64,000 nt of DNA from Coriobacteriaceae bacterium (GTDB taxonomy: Bacteria; Actinomycetota; Coriobacteriia; Coriobacteriales; Coriobacteriaceae), in the NCBI GenBank assembly GCA_025993015.1, contig DAJPFV010000001.1, positions 1,612,001 to 1,676,000 of the forward strand. Reading direction: 5' to 3'. The notes below the pieces were generated by a model. It was not told the origin of the DNA. It saw only the letters and a list, made by a program, of their open reading frames with translations, and ran no database searches. Of the stretch, positions 32,334 to 40,764 are shown piece after piece. The translations under genes and the position numbers were made by a program. Within the stretch, counting starts at the first letter, position 1. The number at the start of each line of letters is the position of its first letter.

Positions 32334-33314
32334 CTACTCGTCCAGAGCGGAAAGGTCGATACCCAGGGCCTCGGCCATCTCGTCGTTCTTGACGACGACC
32401 AGGTCCTTGCTCGAGAGGTGCTTGATCGGCATATCCTCGGGCTTGGCCTCGCCCTTCAGGATCTTAACGGCCATCTCGCCCGCGGCGTAGCCCAGGTCCT
32501 TATAGTTGATGGAGAGGGTGAACAGGCCGCCGGCCATGCACATACCCTCCTCGCCGGTCACGAAGGGGAGCTTATTCTCCTTGCAGATCTGGCCGACCTG
32601 CGAAGCGCCCGCGGCGATGGTGTTGTCAGTGGGGGAGTACAGCGCGTCGACCTTGCCCACGGCAGACTCGACGACGGACTGAATCTCGTTGGAGCTCGAG
32701 ACGGTGAAGTCAGTGTACTCGAGGCCCAGCTTGTCGAGCTCCTTCTTGGCGGCCTTGATCTGGACGTCGGAGTTGGACTCGGCGGTGCAGTAGAGCAGGC
32801 CGACCTTTTTAACGTCGGGCAGGACCTTCTGCATCATCTCGAGCTGCTCGGCGACCGGGGTGAGGTCGGAAGCACCCGTGACGTTGGTGCCGGGCTTGTC
32901 GTTGTCCTGGACCAGGCCGGAGGCGGCGTAGTCGGTGATGGCACAGCCCACGATGGGGATATCGGCCGTGGCGCCGGCGGCAGCCTGCGCGGCGGGCGTG
33001 GCGATGGCATAAATCAGGTTGACGTTGTCGCCCACAAACTTGTCGGCAATGGACTTACACGTGGACTGGTCGTTCTGGGCGTTCTTCTGGTCGATCTTGA
33101 CCTTAAGGCCGCTCTTCTTGATGGCCTTGACGAAGCCGTCGTTGGCGGCATCGAGCGCGGAGTGCTCGGTGAGCTGCAGAACGCCGATGGTGTAGTCGGA
33201 ACCGGCGGCAGCAGAGCCGGAACCAGAGTTGCCGCCGCATCCGGCGAGCGGGGCGAGCGCGAGCAGGCCGGCGGAGACCAGAAGGCTCCTGCGGCTGATG
33301 GTGATGTCCTTCAT
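32334..33314 (-). CDS. ABC transporter substrate-binding lipoprotein, COG2984 type
   Basis: A 326-residue lipoprotein. The signal peptide has a twin-arginine-like start (TISRRSLLVSAGLLALAP) and a lipobox LAGC with Cys26. The mature part is an ABC_sub_bind domain: IGVLQLTEHSALDAANDGF, IYAIATPAAQAA, PIVGCAITDY and YSPTDNTIAAG. Start at MKDITISRR with GGGGG upstream. In the same family TrpX binds tryptophan; other members bind tyrosine or unknown ligands. No T-box is present in the leader, so substrate is left open. Confidence 0.85.
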   Translation of the reverse strand: MKDITISRRSLLVSAGLLALAPLAGCGGNSGSGSAAAGSDYTIGVLQLTEHSALDAANDGFVKAIKKSGLKVKIDQKNAQNDQSTCKSIADKFVGDNVNLIYAIATPAAQAAAGATADIPIVGCAITDYAASGLVQDNDKPGTNVTGASDLTPVAEQLEMMQKVLPDVKKVGLLYCTAESNSDVQIKAAKKELDKLGLEYTDFTVSSSNEIQSVVESAVGKVDALYSPTDNTIAAGASQVGQICKENKLPFVTGEEGMCMAGGLFTLSINYKDLGYAAGEMAVKILKGEAKPEDMPIKHLSSKDLVVVKNDEMAEALGIDLSALDE

Positions 33315-33474
33315 ATCATTACCCCCAGTATAAAAATGGCTGGAAACACTGCACTGGGACAAAGTGCAAGTGGGACTATAGTAGCGCTGATGTCCATTTT
33401 TACAACAGCCTGGCGGGTTTTTTAATACAGAATCGGATGGGCGGTACGGGTAGTCGAATGGGCGGCGGAGGGTC

Positions 33475-34260
33475 TTATGCGGCGGAGGAGGCGTCGTCCT
33501 CGTCCAGGGCGGCGAAGAGCTTCTTGCCGTCGAGCAGGCGCGTGCTGACGTTTCTCATTCGGCCAATCTCTACAGTACGCAACGTGTCATCGGCGCCTCG
33601 GGCGTCGTAGACCGTTCCCAGCAAATACGAGATGCCATCGCGCTGCCTGATGGCAAAGGGACGGAGTGTCATCCGTGCTGCTTCGGTTTCGCCGCGTGTC
33701 GTGACGCTCGAAATATCAAAACTCACCGTGGTTCCGTGGTCGATGGCCTGCTCGACGAGCTCGCACGTGTCGATGCGCTTGATGGGCGTGCGTGTTGCCT
33801 TGGTAGCCTTGCTGCCTGCGCTTGGAGCGGGTTCGGGTGTATCGAGGTAGCCGCGAACGTCGGCGCTCGCCATGGCAACTAAGTGCTGCGCCATGCTCTT
33901 GCGGATAGCGATAGGCGTGGAGCGGTTGCGCATGACCATACCGTGGAGCCGGATGATCTCTTCATCGGTGAGCGGGCGGGTAAGAAGTTTGTAGCCCACG
34001 CCGCGTTTGTATTCAATTTCGTATCCGGCATGGCGAAGCGCGGAGATGGCGGTGTAGATGCTGCGCCGCGCCGCCGAGATGGGCATGCGGGCGGGGTCGT
34101 CGGGATGGGCGAGGCGCCGGATCAGCTCATCGGAAAGCATGGCCTTGTCTTCGCCGGTGTTTTCGCTCAAGAGCTGCAGGATACGAACGGCGCGATAGGC
34201 TGCCATCGAGGCGGCGCCCCTCGTCGTGGTGTCGTAGGTTTCAACAGCGGCTTCGGTCAT
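33475..34260 (-). CDS. WYL-domain transcriptional regulator
   Basis: A 261-residue regulator. Residues about 15-95 form a helix-turn-helix region with YRAVRILQLLSENT and RRSIYTAISALRHAGYEIEY. The middle and C-terminal part resemble a WYL domain (MTLRPFAIRQRDGISYLLGT, then TLRTVEIGRMRNV), which in other proteins senses ligands or nucleic acid. Start at MTEAAVETYD, 10 nt after AAGGA; a GTG 9 nt earlier is too near that site. It is a single gene; its targets are unknown. Confidence 0.75.
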   Translation of the reverse strand: MTEAAVETYDTTTRGAASMAAYRAVRILQLLSENTGEDKAMLSDELIRRLAHPDDPARMPISAARRSIYTAISALRHAGYEIEYKRGVGYKLLTRPLTDEEIIRLHGMVMRNRSTPIAIRKSMAQHLVAMASADVRGYLDTPEPAPSAGSKATKATRTPIKRIDTCELVEQAIDHGTTVSFDISSVTTRGETEAARMTLRPFAIRQRDGISYLLGTVYDARGADDTLRTVEIGRMRNVSTRLLDGKKLFAALDEDDASSAA

Positions 34261-34377
34261 GGTGCCCACGTCCTTTCCGTTTTGGGTGGCGACGGTATGG
34301 AGCCTAGGACGCGGGGCTTTCCCAGGGGCGCAGGGCGCTCTGGGCGGTCGGTAGTCGTCGGCAAACGGCGGGTCGAG

Positions 34378-34440
34378 TTTTCAACAGCCCTGCTCAACTG
34401 ACCAAAAACTTGCCAAAAGCTTGACGGATGCTGTTGAAAA
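34378..34440. promoter_or_regulatory. 11-bp inverted repeat upstream of the WYL gene
   Basis: TTTTCAACAGC and GCTGTTGAAAA are exact complements 41 nt apart, between the WYL gene and the asnS terminator. It may be an operator; the other 118 bases up to the gene show nothing clear. Confidence 0.4.
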
Positions 34441-34472
34441 AAGCGTCTCTCGACCGATGTCGAGAGACGCTT
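34435..34472 (-). terminator. terminator of asnS
   Basis: AAGCGTCTCTCGAC and GTCGAGAGACGCTT form a 14-bp perfect stem followed on the minus strand by TTTTTT. Confidence 0.85.
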
Positions 34473-34518
34473 GTGCGATGAGCGTTGGCGTGTGGCGACG
34501 CGAGCTAGCGTTCGACGA

Positions 34519-35922
34519 TTAGAAGTCGGCGTTGCCCACGGTGCGCGGGTGCGGCAGGACGTCGCGGATGTTGCCCACGCCGGTCAGATACATGACCAAG
34601 CGCTCGAAGCCCAGACCGTAGCCGGCGTGCTTGCAGGAACCGTAGCGGCGCAGGTCAAGGTAGTACTTGTACTGCTCGGGATTCATACCCAGGTCCTTGA
34701 TGCGGGCCTCGAGCAGATCCAGGCGCTCCTCGCGCTGGGAGCCACCGATGATCTCGCCGATGCCCGGCACCAGGCAGTCGGCGGCGGCGACGGTCTTGCC
34801 GTCCTCGTTCATGCGCATGTAGAACGCCTTGATCTCGGCCGGGTAGTCGGTCACGAAGGTCGGGCGCTTAAAGTGCTCCTCGGTCAGGAAACGCTCGTGC
34901 TCGGTTTGCAGGTCGATGCCCCAGCTCACGGGATAGTCAAACTTGTGACCGGCGGCGACGGCCTGCTCCAGGATCTCGACGGCCTCGGTGTAGGTAACGC
35001 GGGCAAAGTCGGAGTTGGCGACATGGTCCAGGCGCTCGAGCAGACCCTTGTCCACAAACTTGTTGAGCATATTGAGCTCGTCGGGGCAGGTTGCCATGAC
35101 GTCCTTAAGGACGTACTTGAGCATGGCCTCGGCGTTATCCATGTAGTCGTTAAGGTCGGCAAAGGCCATCTCGGGCTCGATCATCCAAAACTCGGCGGCG
35201 TGGCGCGTGGTGTTGGAGTTCTCGGCACGGAAGGTGGGGCCAAAGGTGTACACGTCGCCAAAGGCCATGGCAAAGTTCTCGGCATTGAGCTGGCCGGACA
35301 CGGTGAGGCTTGCATGCTTGCCAAAGAAGTCCTGGCTCCAGTCGACCTCGCCGGACTCGGTGAGGGGCGGATTTTTGGGGTCGAGCGTGGTCACGCGGAA
35401 CATCTCGCCGGCGCCCTCGCAGTCACTCGTGGTGATGATGGGGGTGTTGACGTAGACAAAGCCCTGCTCCTGGAAGAAGCGGTGGATGGCGGCAGCCGCG
35501 ACAGAGCGGATGCGGAACACGGCGCGGAACAGGTTGGTGCGCGGACGCAGGTGCTGCTGGGTGCGCAGGAACTCGACGGTTGCGCGCTTCTTCTGCAGCG
35601 GGTAATCCGGGGCGCTGACGCCCTCGACCTCGATGGAGGTGGCAGAAAGCTCGAAAGGCTGGGGCGCATCGGGGGTCAGCTTGACGGTGCCGGTGCAAAT
35701 GAGTGCGGCCGAGACGTTTTGATGGGCGATCTCGTCGTAGTTGTCGAGTGCCTCGCGGTTCATGACGACCTGCAGGTCGCGGAAGCAGCTGCCGTCGTTG
35801 AGCGTAACAAAGCCAAAGTTCTTCATGTCGCGGACGGACTTGACCCAGCCGGCGACGGTGACGGTCTGGCCGCCGAGCGACTCGGCATCGGCATAGAGCT
35901 GCGCGATTTTGGTGCGGTTCAC
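34519..35922 (-). CDS. asnS: asparaginyl-tRNA synthetase
   Basis: A 467-residue class II synthetase. The N-terminal OB fold includes VTVAGWVKSVRDMKNFGFVT; the catalytic domain has motif 2 around FGPTFRAENSNTTRHAAEFW and motif 3 in GYGLGFERLVMYLTG. The start is taken as the GTG of MNRTKIAQLY because GGGAGGA stands just upstream; an ATG 12 nt earlier contains that ribosome-binding site within its own codons. This gives the usual family length (about 463). It is a lone gene with its own strong terminator. Confidence 0.92.
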   Translation of the reverse strand: MNRTKIAQLYADAESLGGQTVTVAGWVKSVRDMKNFGFVTLNDGSCFRDLQVVMNREALDNYDEIAHQNVSAALICTGTVKLTPDAPQPFELSATSIEVEGVSAPDYPLQKKRATVEFLRTQQHLRPRTNLFRAVFRIRSVAAAAIHRFFQEQGFVYVNTPIITTSDCEGAGEMFRVTTLDPKNPPLTESGEVDWSQDFFGKHASLTVSGQLNAENFAMAFGDVYTFGPTFRAENSNTTRHAAEFWMIEPEMAFADLNDYMDNAEAMLKYVLKDVMATCPDELNMLNKFVDKGLLERLDHVANSDFARVTYTEAVEILEQAVAAGHKFDYPVSWGIDLQTEHERFLTEEHFKRPTFVTDYPAEIKAFYMRMNEDGKTVAAADCLVPGIGEIIGGSQREERLDLLEARIKDLGMNPEQYKYYLDLRRYGSCKHAGYGLGFERLVMYLTGVGNIRDVLPHPRTVGNADF

Positions 35923-36034
35923 GTATCCTCCCATAACGGTTGAATGATAGTTATCCATACAGTTCGATATTTTAGCAGCTCGGCTCATTTGGGCTATACA
36001 GATAAGGCATTGGCGGGATGGTTTTTCAAACGAA

Positions 36035-36066
36035 AAGCGCCCGCGGCCAAATGGTCGTGGGCGCTT
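36035..36066 (-). terminator. terminator of crr
   Basis: AAGCGCCCGCGGCC pairs with GGTCGTGGGCGCTT (two wobbles); TTTTCG follows on the minus strand. Confidence 0.75.
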
Positions 36067-36103
36067 GACGAGGTGCCTTTTGGCTGTGTGGCGTGGGGCC
36101 TGG

Positions 36104-36667
36104 CTACTTGGTCTTGGCAACCAGCAGCGGGTCGCCAAGCTTGACGAGCGGGTTGCCGCCGATAAGCGTTCCAGACTCGCCGACATGGTCGATGCTCTTA
36201 AGACGATCGAGCTCGGAGACGATGACGGTCACGATGTCCTCGTGACCAGCGGCCTTAATGGCCTCGCGGTCGAAGCTGATGAGCGGCTGGCCTGCCTTGA
36301 CCACATCGCCCATCTCGACAAAGCGGGCAAAACCCTTGCCGTTCATTTCCACGGTGCCCAGGCCAACATGGATGAACACGCGCAGACCGTCCTCGGTGAT
36401 CATGCCGATGGAGTGGTTGGTGACAGTGGTGGCACCGATGCGGCCGTTGGCGGGCGCATAGATGGTGCCGGTAATGGGCTCGATGCCATAGCCCTGGCCA
36501 AGCATGCCCGAGGCGATCGTCTCGTCGGGAACCTCGTTCAGGTTGACGAGCACGCCGTTGACGGGGGCATAGATGACGCCTTCGCGGGTAGCGAAGCTTG
36601 CTGCGGGCGGAACGGACGCCTCGCCGGTCGAGGTGAAGGTGGACTTAAGCGAATCGAGCAGACCCAT
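36104..36667 (-). CDS. crr: PTS glucose-type EIIA domain protein
   Basis: A 187-residue stand-alone EIIA of the glucose family, which accepts phosphate from HPr. The fold motifs are IYAPVNGVLVNLNEVPDE, IYAPANGRIGA and the active-site His in VFIHVGLGTVEMNGKGF near residue 100; the second active-site His is in the NHSIGM stretch. The usual IDTV after the His reads LGTV. A short Ala-rich N-terminus precedes it. GGAGG lies 5 nt before the ATG. No EIIBC is nearby, so it probably serves several permeases. A LacI-type palindrome lies in its upstream region. Confidence 0.88.
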   Translation of the reverse strand: MGLLDSLKSTFTSTGEASVPPAASFATREGVIYAPVNGVLVNLNEVPDETIASGMLGQGYGIEPITGTIYAPANGRIGATTVTNHSIGMITEDGLRVFIHVGLGTVEMNGKGFARFVEMGDVVKAGQPLISFDREAIKAAGHEDIVTVIVSELDRLKSIDHVGESGTLIGGNPLVKLGDPLLVAKTK

Positions 36668-36714
36668 AGTTGCCTCCAACTTAAATAGGCGCATATCGCG
36701 CGTTTGGTTTGCCG

Positions 36715-36724
36715 GAAACGTTTC
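36715..36724. promoter_or_regulatory. LacI/CcpA-type palindrome upstream of crr
   Basis: GAAACGTTTC is a perfect palindrome with the central CG of LacI-family sites, 48 bp before the crr start. Confidence 0.45.
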
Positions 36725-36910
36725 ACATGTGTTTCGCGGCTTGGTCAACGCCCCTATTCTACGCTGCTCAACGATACCTCTGAACTGGGATTATGTGATA
36801 TATCAGTTGAAGGGAAACTTATTGCCGGAGTGTTTCTGCGCCACGGGTTCAAGTGGGGTACGCTTGAAGGCGAAAAATAAGGGCGCATAATTTGCGCGAA
36901 GGGAGCACAT

Positions 36911-37810
36911 ATGATTGTCGAGAACCATGCGCTGTGGGGCGAGGAGCCGACCGAGGATTATCCGGCGACGTTTACGTATTTGGGTGCCGAGCCGTTGCCC
37001 GATAAACCGAATGGCCGCCGCCCCGCGGTGATTATCTGTGGCGGAGGTGCGTTTACGCATATCGCTCCGCATGAGCAGGATCCTGTGGCGTTTGCGTTTT
37101 TGGATCACGGTTACCAGGCCTTTGTGCTCAACTATGTCACGAGTTCTACGGGTGACGTGAGCTTTCCGCATCCCCAGGCAGATCTTGCCAAGATGGTCGC
37201 CACGGTGCGCGCCAACGCCGACGAGTGGCATGTCGATCCTAAGCGCGTGTGCGTCGTGGGCTTTTCTGCTGGCGGCATGATTTGCGCCTCGCTGGCAACA
37301 CAGTGGAAGACCGGCCCCTTTGCGGCACTTGCCGGGGCGCGTCCGGACGACATTCGTCCCGATGCCGTGGTGCTGGGCTATCCATTGCTCGACTTTGCCT
37401 ATGTGCGCGACATGCAGACGCGCGATCCGCGCATTGACTTGCGTGTGCCCAAGACGGGTGGCAAGACGGGGCGCGATTTGCTCAACGACTACCTGTCGAT
37501 GGTGACGGGCGGCGAGGCAACTGACGAGCATCTGGCCGACATCTGCCCCACCACGCATGTTTCGCGTCAGATGCCACCGACCTTTGTGTGGGGCGTGTCC
37601 GACGACAAGACGGCGCCGATCGCGCAGGTCTACCCGTTTGCGCAGCGCATGGCCGAGGAGGGCGTTGCATGCGAGATGCACGTCTTCGACCAGGGTGGTC
37701 ATGGCCTTTCGCTCGGCAACGCCAACACCGCGGTCGACAACGAGGACAAGCAGGTTTCCGTCCGTCCCTGGATCCGCCTGGCCTTCCGCTTCCTCGAGCG
37801 CCATCTGTAA
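36911..37810 (+). CDS. alpha/beta-hydrolase, carbohydrate esterase-like
   Basis: A 299-residue cytosolic hydrolase. The oxyanion-hole stretch RPAVIICGGGAFTHIAPHEQ (residues about 37-56) and the nucleophile elbow VVGFSAGGM mark the BD-FAE/acetylxylan-esterase branch of the fold. The acid lies near WGVSDDKTAP and the catalytic His in FDQGGHGLSLG. Such enzymes remove acyl groups from sugars or small esters; the substrate here is unknown. GAAGGGAG lies 7 nt before the ATG. The gene is followed by a 67-bp hairpin and a tandem repeat array. Confidence 0.85.
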   Translation: MIVENHALWGEEPTEDYPATFTYLGAEPLPDKPNGRRPAVIICGGGAFTHIAPHEQDPVAFAFLDHGYQAFVLNYVTSSTGDVSFPHPQADLAKMVATVRANADEWHVDPKRVCVVGFSAGGMICASLATQWKTGPFAALAGARPDDIRPDAVVLGYPLLDFAYVRDMQTRDPRIDLRVPKTGGKTGRDLLNDYLSMVTGGEATDEHLADICPTTHVSRQMPPTFVWGVSDDKTAPIAQVYPFAQRMAEEGVACEMHVFDQGGHGLSLGNANTAVDNEDKQVSVRPWIRLAFRFLERHL

Positions 37811-37837
37811 GAGTCCCGGCATCCAAGCTCTTCAATA

Positions 37838-37904
37838 ACTTGCGGTGAAATAGCTCCGATCTGGGGCATCAACCAGCCCATCCAGGAACTATTCCACCGC
37901 AACT
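37838..37904. repeat. 67-bp hairpin element (family B, copy 2)
   Basis: The right arm (CAGGAACTATTCCACCGCAA plus CT) is identical to that of copy 4; the left arm (ACTTGCGGTGAAATAGCTCC) is degraded. It starts 28 nt after the hydrolase stop. Confidence 0.7.
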
Positions 37905-37923
37905 TCGTTTTTGATGCCCCGCC

Positions 37924-38127
37924 CGGAAACTGCGTCCCAGTTTTGCCTTTCAAGGTGGGACGCAGTTTCCCATAGGGCCTCGACTGGGAAAGCGCGTCCC
38001 GTTTCGAGCGGGGATTCTGGGATGCATTTTCCGTAAGAGGCCTGTTAGGGAAACCATATCCCGTTTCGAGCCAGAATTCTGGGATGTAGTTTCCCCGAGA
38101 GGCCTCATCGGGAAACTATGGCCCTGA
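37924..38127. repeat. tandem array with a 62-bp period
   Basis: Units start at 37924, 37986, 38048 and (partial) 38110. Each begins GGGAAA or GGAAA and contains an inverted repeat closing with TTTCC; the first is perfect (GGAAACTGCGTCCCA with TGGGACGCAGTTTCC). Units are joined by an AGAGGCCT-like spacer. No Cas genes and no unique spacers, so this is not a CRISPR array. No coding capacity is apparent. Confidence 0.75.
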
Positions 38128-38200
38128 ACTCTCCTGCCTGTCCCCATCGCACCGATCTGTCGATTGAACGTCGTTGTGTGTTCGCGCTATCATGCATGGT

Positions 38201-38236
38201 TACAATTGGTTAGCCATGGCAAACGGTTAGCCATGG
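38201..38236 (+). promoter_or_regulatory. promoter and tandem DtxR/IdeR-like boxes of feoAB
   Basis: GGTTAGCCATGG occurs twice (38208-38219 and 38225-38236), 17 bp apart, just after a TACAAT -10 element. GGTTAGCC equals a half of the DtxR/IdeR consensus box. An iron-responsive repressor of that family is the likely binder. Confidence 0.6.
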
Positions 38237-38283
38237 TGAACATAAATACAACGCCCTGTGGGCGCCGGGGGAGGAACACGGAC

Positions 38284-40644
38284 GTGAAGCTCGATACACT
38301 CGAGATTGGAAAGGACGCCGTTGTCGCATCGGTGGCATCGGACGATCAGGCACTCCGACAGCATATTTTGGACATGGGTCTAACGCCGGGCACCGAAGTC
38401 ACCATGATGAAGTACGCCCCCATGGGTGACCCGCTCGAGATCCGCCTGCGTGGCTACGAGTTAACACTGCGTAAGGACGATGCCGCACGCATCGAGCTCG
38501 TGGGTATTCACGACACCGATACGGGTCCGCGCGCTAACGCCGCAATCGGCACGACGGAGCATCCGGCCCTGGGCGAGGGGACGTATTCGCCCCGTGCGGC
38601 AAAGACGGCCGTGCCAGAGGGCGCGCCGCTGCACTTTGCCCTCGCCGGCAACCAAAACTGCGGCAAGACCACGTTATTCAACCAGCTGACGGGCTCCAAC
38701 CAGCATGTCGGTAACTTTCCCGGCGTGACGGTCGACCGCAAAGATGGCACCATCCGTAACCATCCCGAGGCGAGCGTTACCGACCTGCCCGGCATTTACT
38801 CCCTGTCGCCGTACACAGGCGAGGAGGTCGTGAGCCGTCAGTTCATCCTCGACGAGCGTCCGGACGCCATCATCGACATCATTGACGCCACCAACATCGA
38901 GCGCAACCTGTACCTGACACTGCAGCTCATGGAGCTTGACCGTCCTATGGTCATCGCGCTCAACATGATGGACGAGGTGACCGCCAACGGCGGCGCCGTG
39001 GACGTCAACTTGCTCGAGAGCCTGTTGGGCGTGCCCGTTGTCCCCATTAGCGCTGCCCGCAACGAGGGCATCGGCGAGCTGGTGGACCACGCCCTGCACG
39101 TGGCGCGGTTCCGCGAGCGCCCTGGTCGCCTGGACTTTTGCGCGCCCGACGGTCCGGACGGCGGTGCGCTGCATCGCTGCATCCACGGTATTGCTAACCT
39201 GATCGAGGACCATGCCGTGACGGCGCACATCCCGGTGCGCTTTGCGGCGACCAAGCTGGTCGAGGGCGATGAGCTGGTAACCGAGGCGCTTCACCTGGAT
39301 CGCAATGAGCTCGACGCTATCGAGCACATCATTACCCAGATGGAGGGCGAGGCCGGCACCGACCGCCTGTCCGCGCTGGCCGATATGCGTTTTAGCTTTA
39401 TCGGCGACGTGTGCGGGCGTTGCGTCGTTAAGCCGCACGAGAGCCGCGAGCACGTGCGCTCCGTCAAGATCGACCGCATCCTGACGGGTCGTTACACAGC
39501 CATTCCGGCGTTCCTGGTGATCATGGGTCTCGTTTTTTGGCTGACGTTTGGCGTGATCGGCGCGGCGTTACAGGGACTTATGGAGGACGGCATCGCTGCC
39601 ATCATCGCCTCGGCCGATGCGGGCCTCAAGGCATTCGGAACCAACGACGTGGTGCGCTCGCTGGCTGTCGACGGCGTGCTGACGGGCGTGGGCAGCGTGC
39701 TGACCTTCCTGCCGATTATCGTCGTGCTCTTCTTGTTCCTCTCCATTCTGGAAGACTCCGGCTACATGGCGCGCGTGGCCTTTGTCATGGATAAGGTATT
39801 GCGTCGCTTTGGCCTGTCGGGCCGCAGCTTCGTGCCCATGCTCGTCGGTTTTGGCTGCACCGTGCCGGCTATCATGTCGACCCGTACGCTTCCATCCGAG
39901 CACGACCGCAAGATGACGGTCATGCTCACGCCGTTTATGAGCTGTTCGGCCAAGTTGCCGGTCTACGGTCTGCTGTGCGGGGCGTTTTTCCCGCAGGCGA
40001 CAGTTCCCGCCATGGTCTCGCTCTATCTGATCGGCATTGCGGTCGGTTGCATCGCGGCTTTGGTGCTTAACCGCACGGCATTTAAGGGCGACCCGGTGCC
40101 GTTTATCATGGAGCTTCCCAACTACCGCCTGCCGAGCGTCAAGACGACGGTGATGCTGGCATGGGATAAGGCCAAGGACTTTATTACCAAGGCCTTTACC
40201 ATTATCTTTGCCGCTACGGTGGTCATCTGGTTCCTGCAGACGTTCGATATCCGCTTTAACGTGGTCGCCGATCAGTCGCAGAGCCTACTTGCCGGTCTGG
40301 GTAGCATTATCGCACCGGCGCTGACGCCGCTTGGGTTTGGCGACTGGCGTGCATCCACGGCGCTCGTCACCGGACTTATCGCCAAGGAGAGCGTCATCTC
40401 GACCCTTACCGTGCTTTTGGGTGCAACCTCGCCCGCGGCACTGTTGACCATGTTTTCGCCGTTTACCGCCTACGTGTTTCTGGTCTTTACGCTGCTGTAC
40501 CCGCCCTGCGTGGCGGCAATCGGCGCCGTCAAGAGTGAGCTGGGCGCGCGCTATGCCGTTGCCGTGTTCGCGTTTCAGGTGACGGTCGCCTGGATCGTGG
40601 CGTTTGTCGTGCATTCGGCGGGCATATTGCTGGGGTTGGCTTAG
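38284..40644 (+). CDS. feoB: ferrous iron transporter, FeoA-FeoB fusion
   Basis: A 786-residue Fe2+ importer. Residues 1-75 are a FeoA (SH3-like) domain, and a linker leads to the FeoB G domain with G1 ALAGNQNCGKTTLFNQLTG near 122, NFPGVTVDRK and the G3 DLPG. G4 reads ALNMMDE in place of NxxD-type NMxD variants and is acceptable. The membrane part has two Gate domains with VPMLVGFGCTVPAI and the conserved Cys in MSCSAKLPVYG. The start is GTG (MKLDTLEIGK), 9 nt after GGGGGAGG; upstream ATGs lack such a site and one falls in the second operator box. FeoA is more often a separate gene. Confidence 0.92.
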   Translation: MKLDTLEIGKDAVVASVASDDQALRQHILDMGLTPGTEVTMMKYAPMGDPLEIRLRGYELTLRKDDAARIELVGIHDTDTGPRANAAIGTTEHPALGEGTYSPRAAKTAVPEGAPLHFALAGNQNCGKTTLFNQLTGSNQHVGNFPGVTVDRKDGTIRNHPEASVTDLPGIYSLSPYTGEEVVSRQFILDERPDAIIDIIDATNIERNLYLTLQLMELDRPMVIALNMMDEVTANGGAVDVNLLESLLGVPVVPISAARNEGIGELVDHALHVARFRERPGRLDFCAPDGPDGGALHRCIHGIANLIEDHAVTAHIPVRFAATKLVEGDELVTEALHLDRNELDAIEHIITQMEGEAGTDRLSALADMRFSFIGDVCGRCVVKPHESREHVRSVKIDRILTGRYTAIPAFLVIMGLVFWLTFGVIGAALQGLMEDGIAAIIASADAGLKAFGTNDVVRSLAVDGVLTGVGSVLTFLPIIVVLFLFLSILEDSGYMARVAFVMDKVLRRFGLSGRSFVPMLVGFGCTVPAIMSTRTLPSEHDRKMTVMLTPFMSCSAKLPVYGLLCGAFFPQATVPAMVSLYLIGIAVGCIAALVLNRTAFKGDPVPFIMELPNYRLPSVKTTVMLAWDKAKDFITKAFTIIFAATVVIWFLQTFDIRFNVVADQSQSLLAGLGSIIAPALTPLGFGDWRASTALVTGLIAKESVISTLTVLLGATSPAALLTMFSPFTAYVFLVFTLLYPPCVAAIGAVKSELGARYAVAVFAFQVTVAWIVAFVVHSAGILLGLA

Positions 40645-40686
40645 TTATTTATTGACGGCGCAACCTCTGTGTATTGAGTTGATTGC

Positions 40687-40722
40687 GGCCCCGCATCTGT
40701 ACTGACGGATGCGGGGCCGTTG
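40687..40722 (+). terminator. terminator of feoAB
   Basis: GGCCCCGCATC and GATGCGGGGCC form an 11-bp perfect stem; only a weak T-run follows. Confidence 0.7.
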
Positions 40723-40764
40723 CTATATAATCGCCTCCGCTCAAAATGATTGGAGACGTTATAT

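Noticed and set aside
33315..33474. T-box riboswitch before the TrpXYZ-type ABC operon
   Set aside because: The leader is too short and the T-box core is absent.
37924..38127. CRISPR array
   Set aside because: The 62-bp units are similar along their whole length, with no unique spacers, and no Cas gene is in the window.
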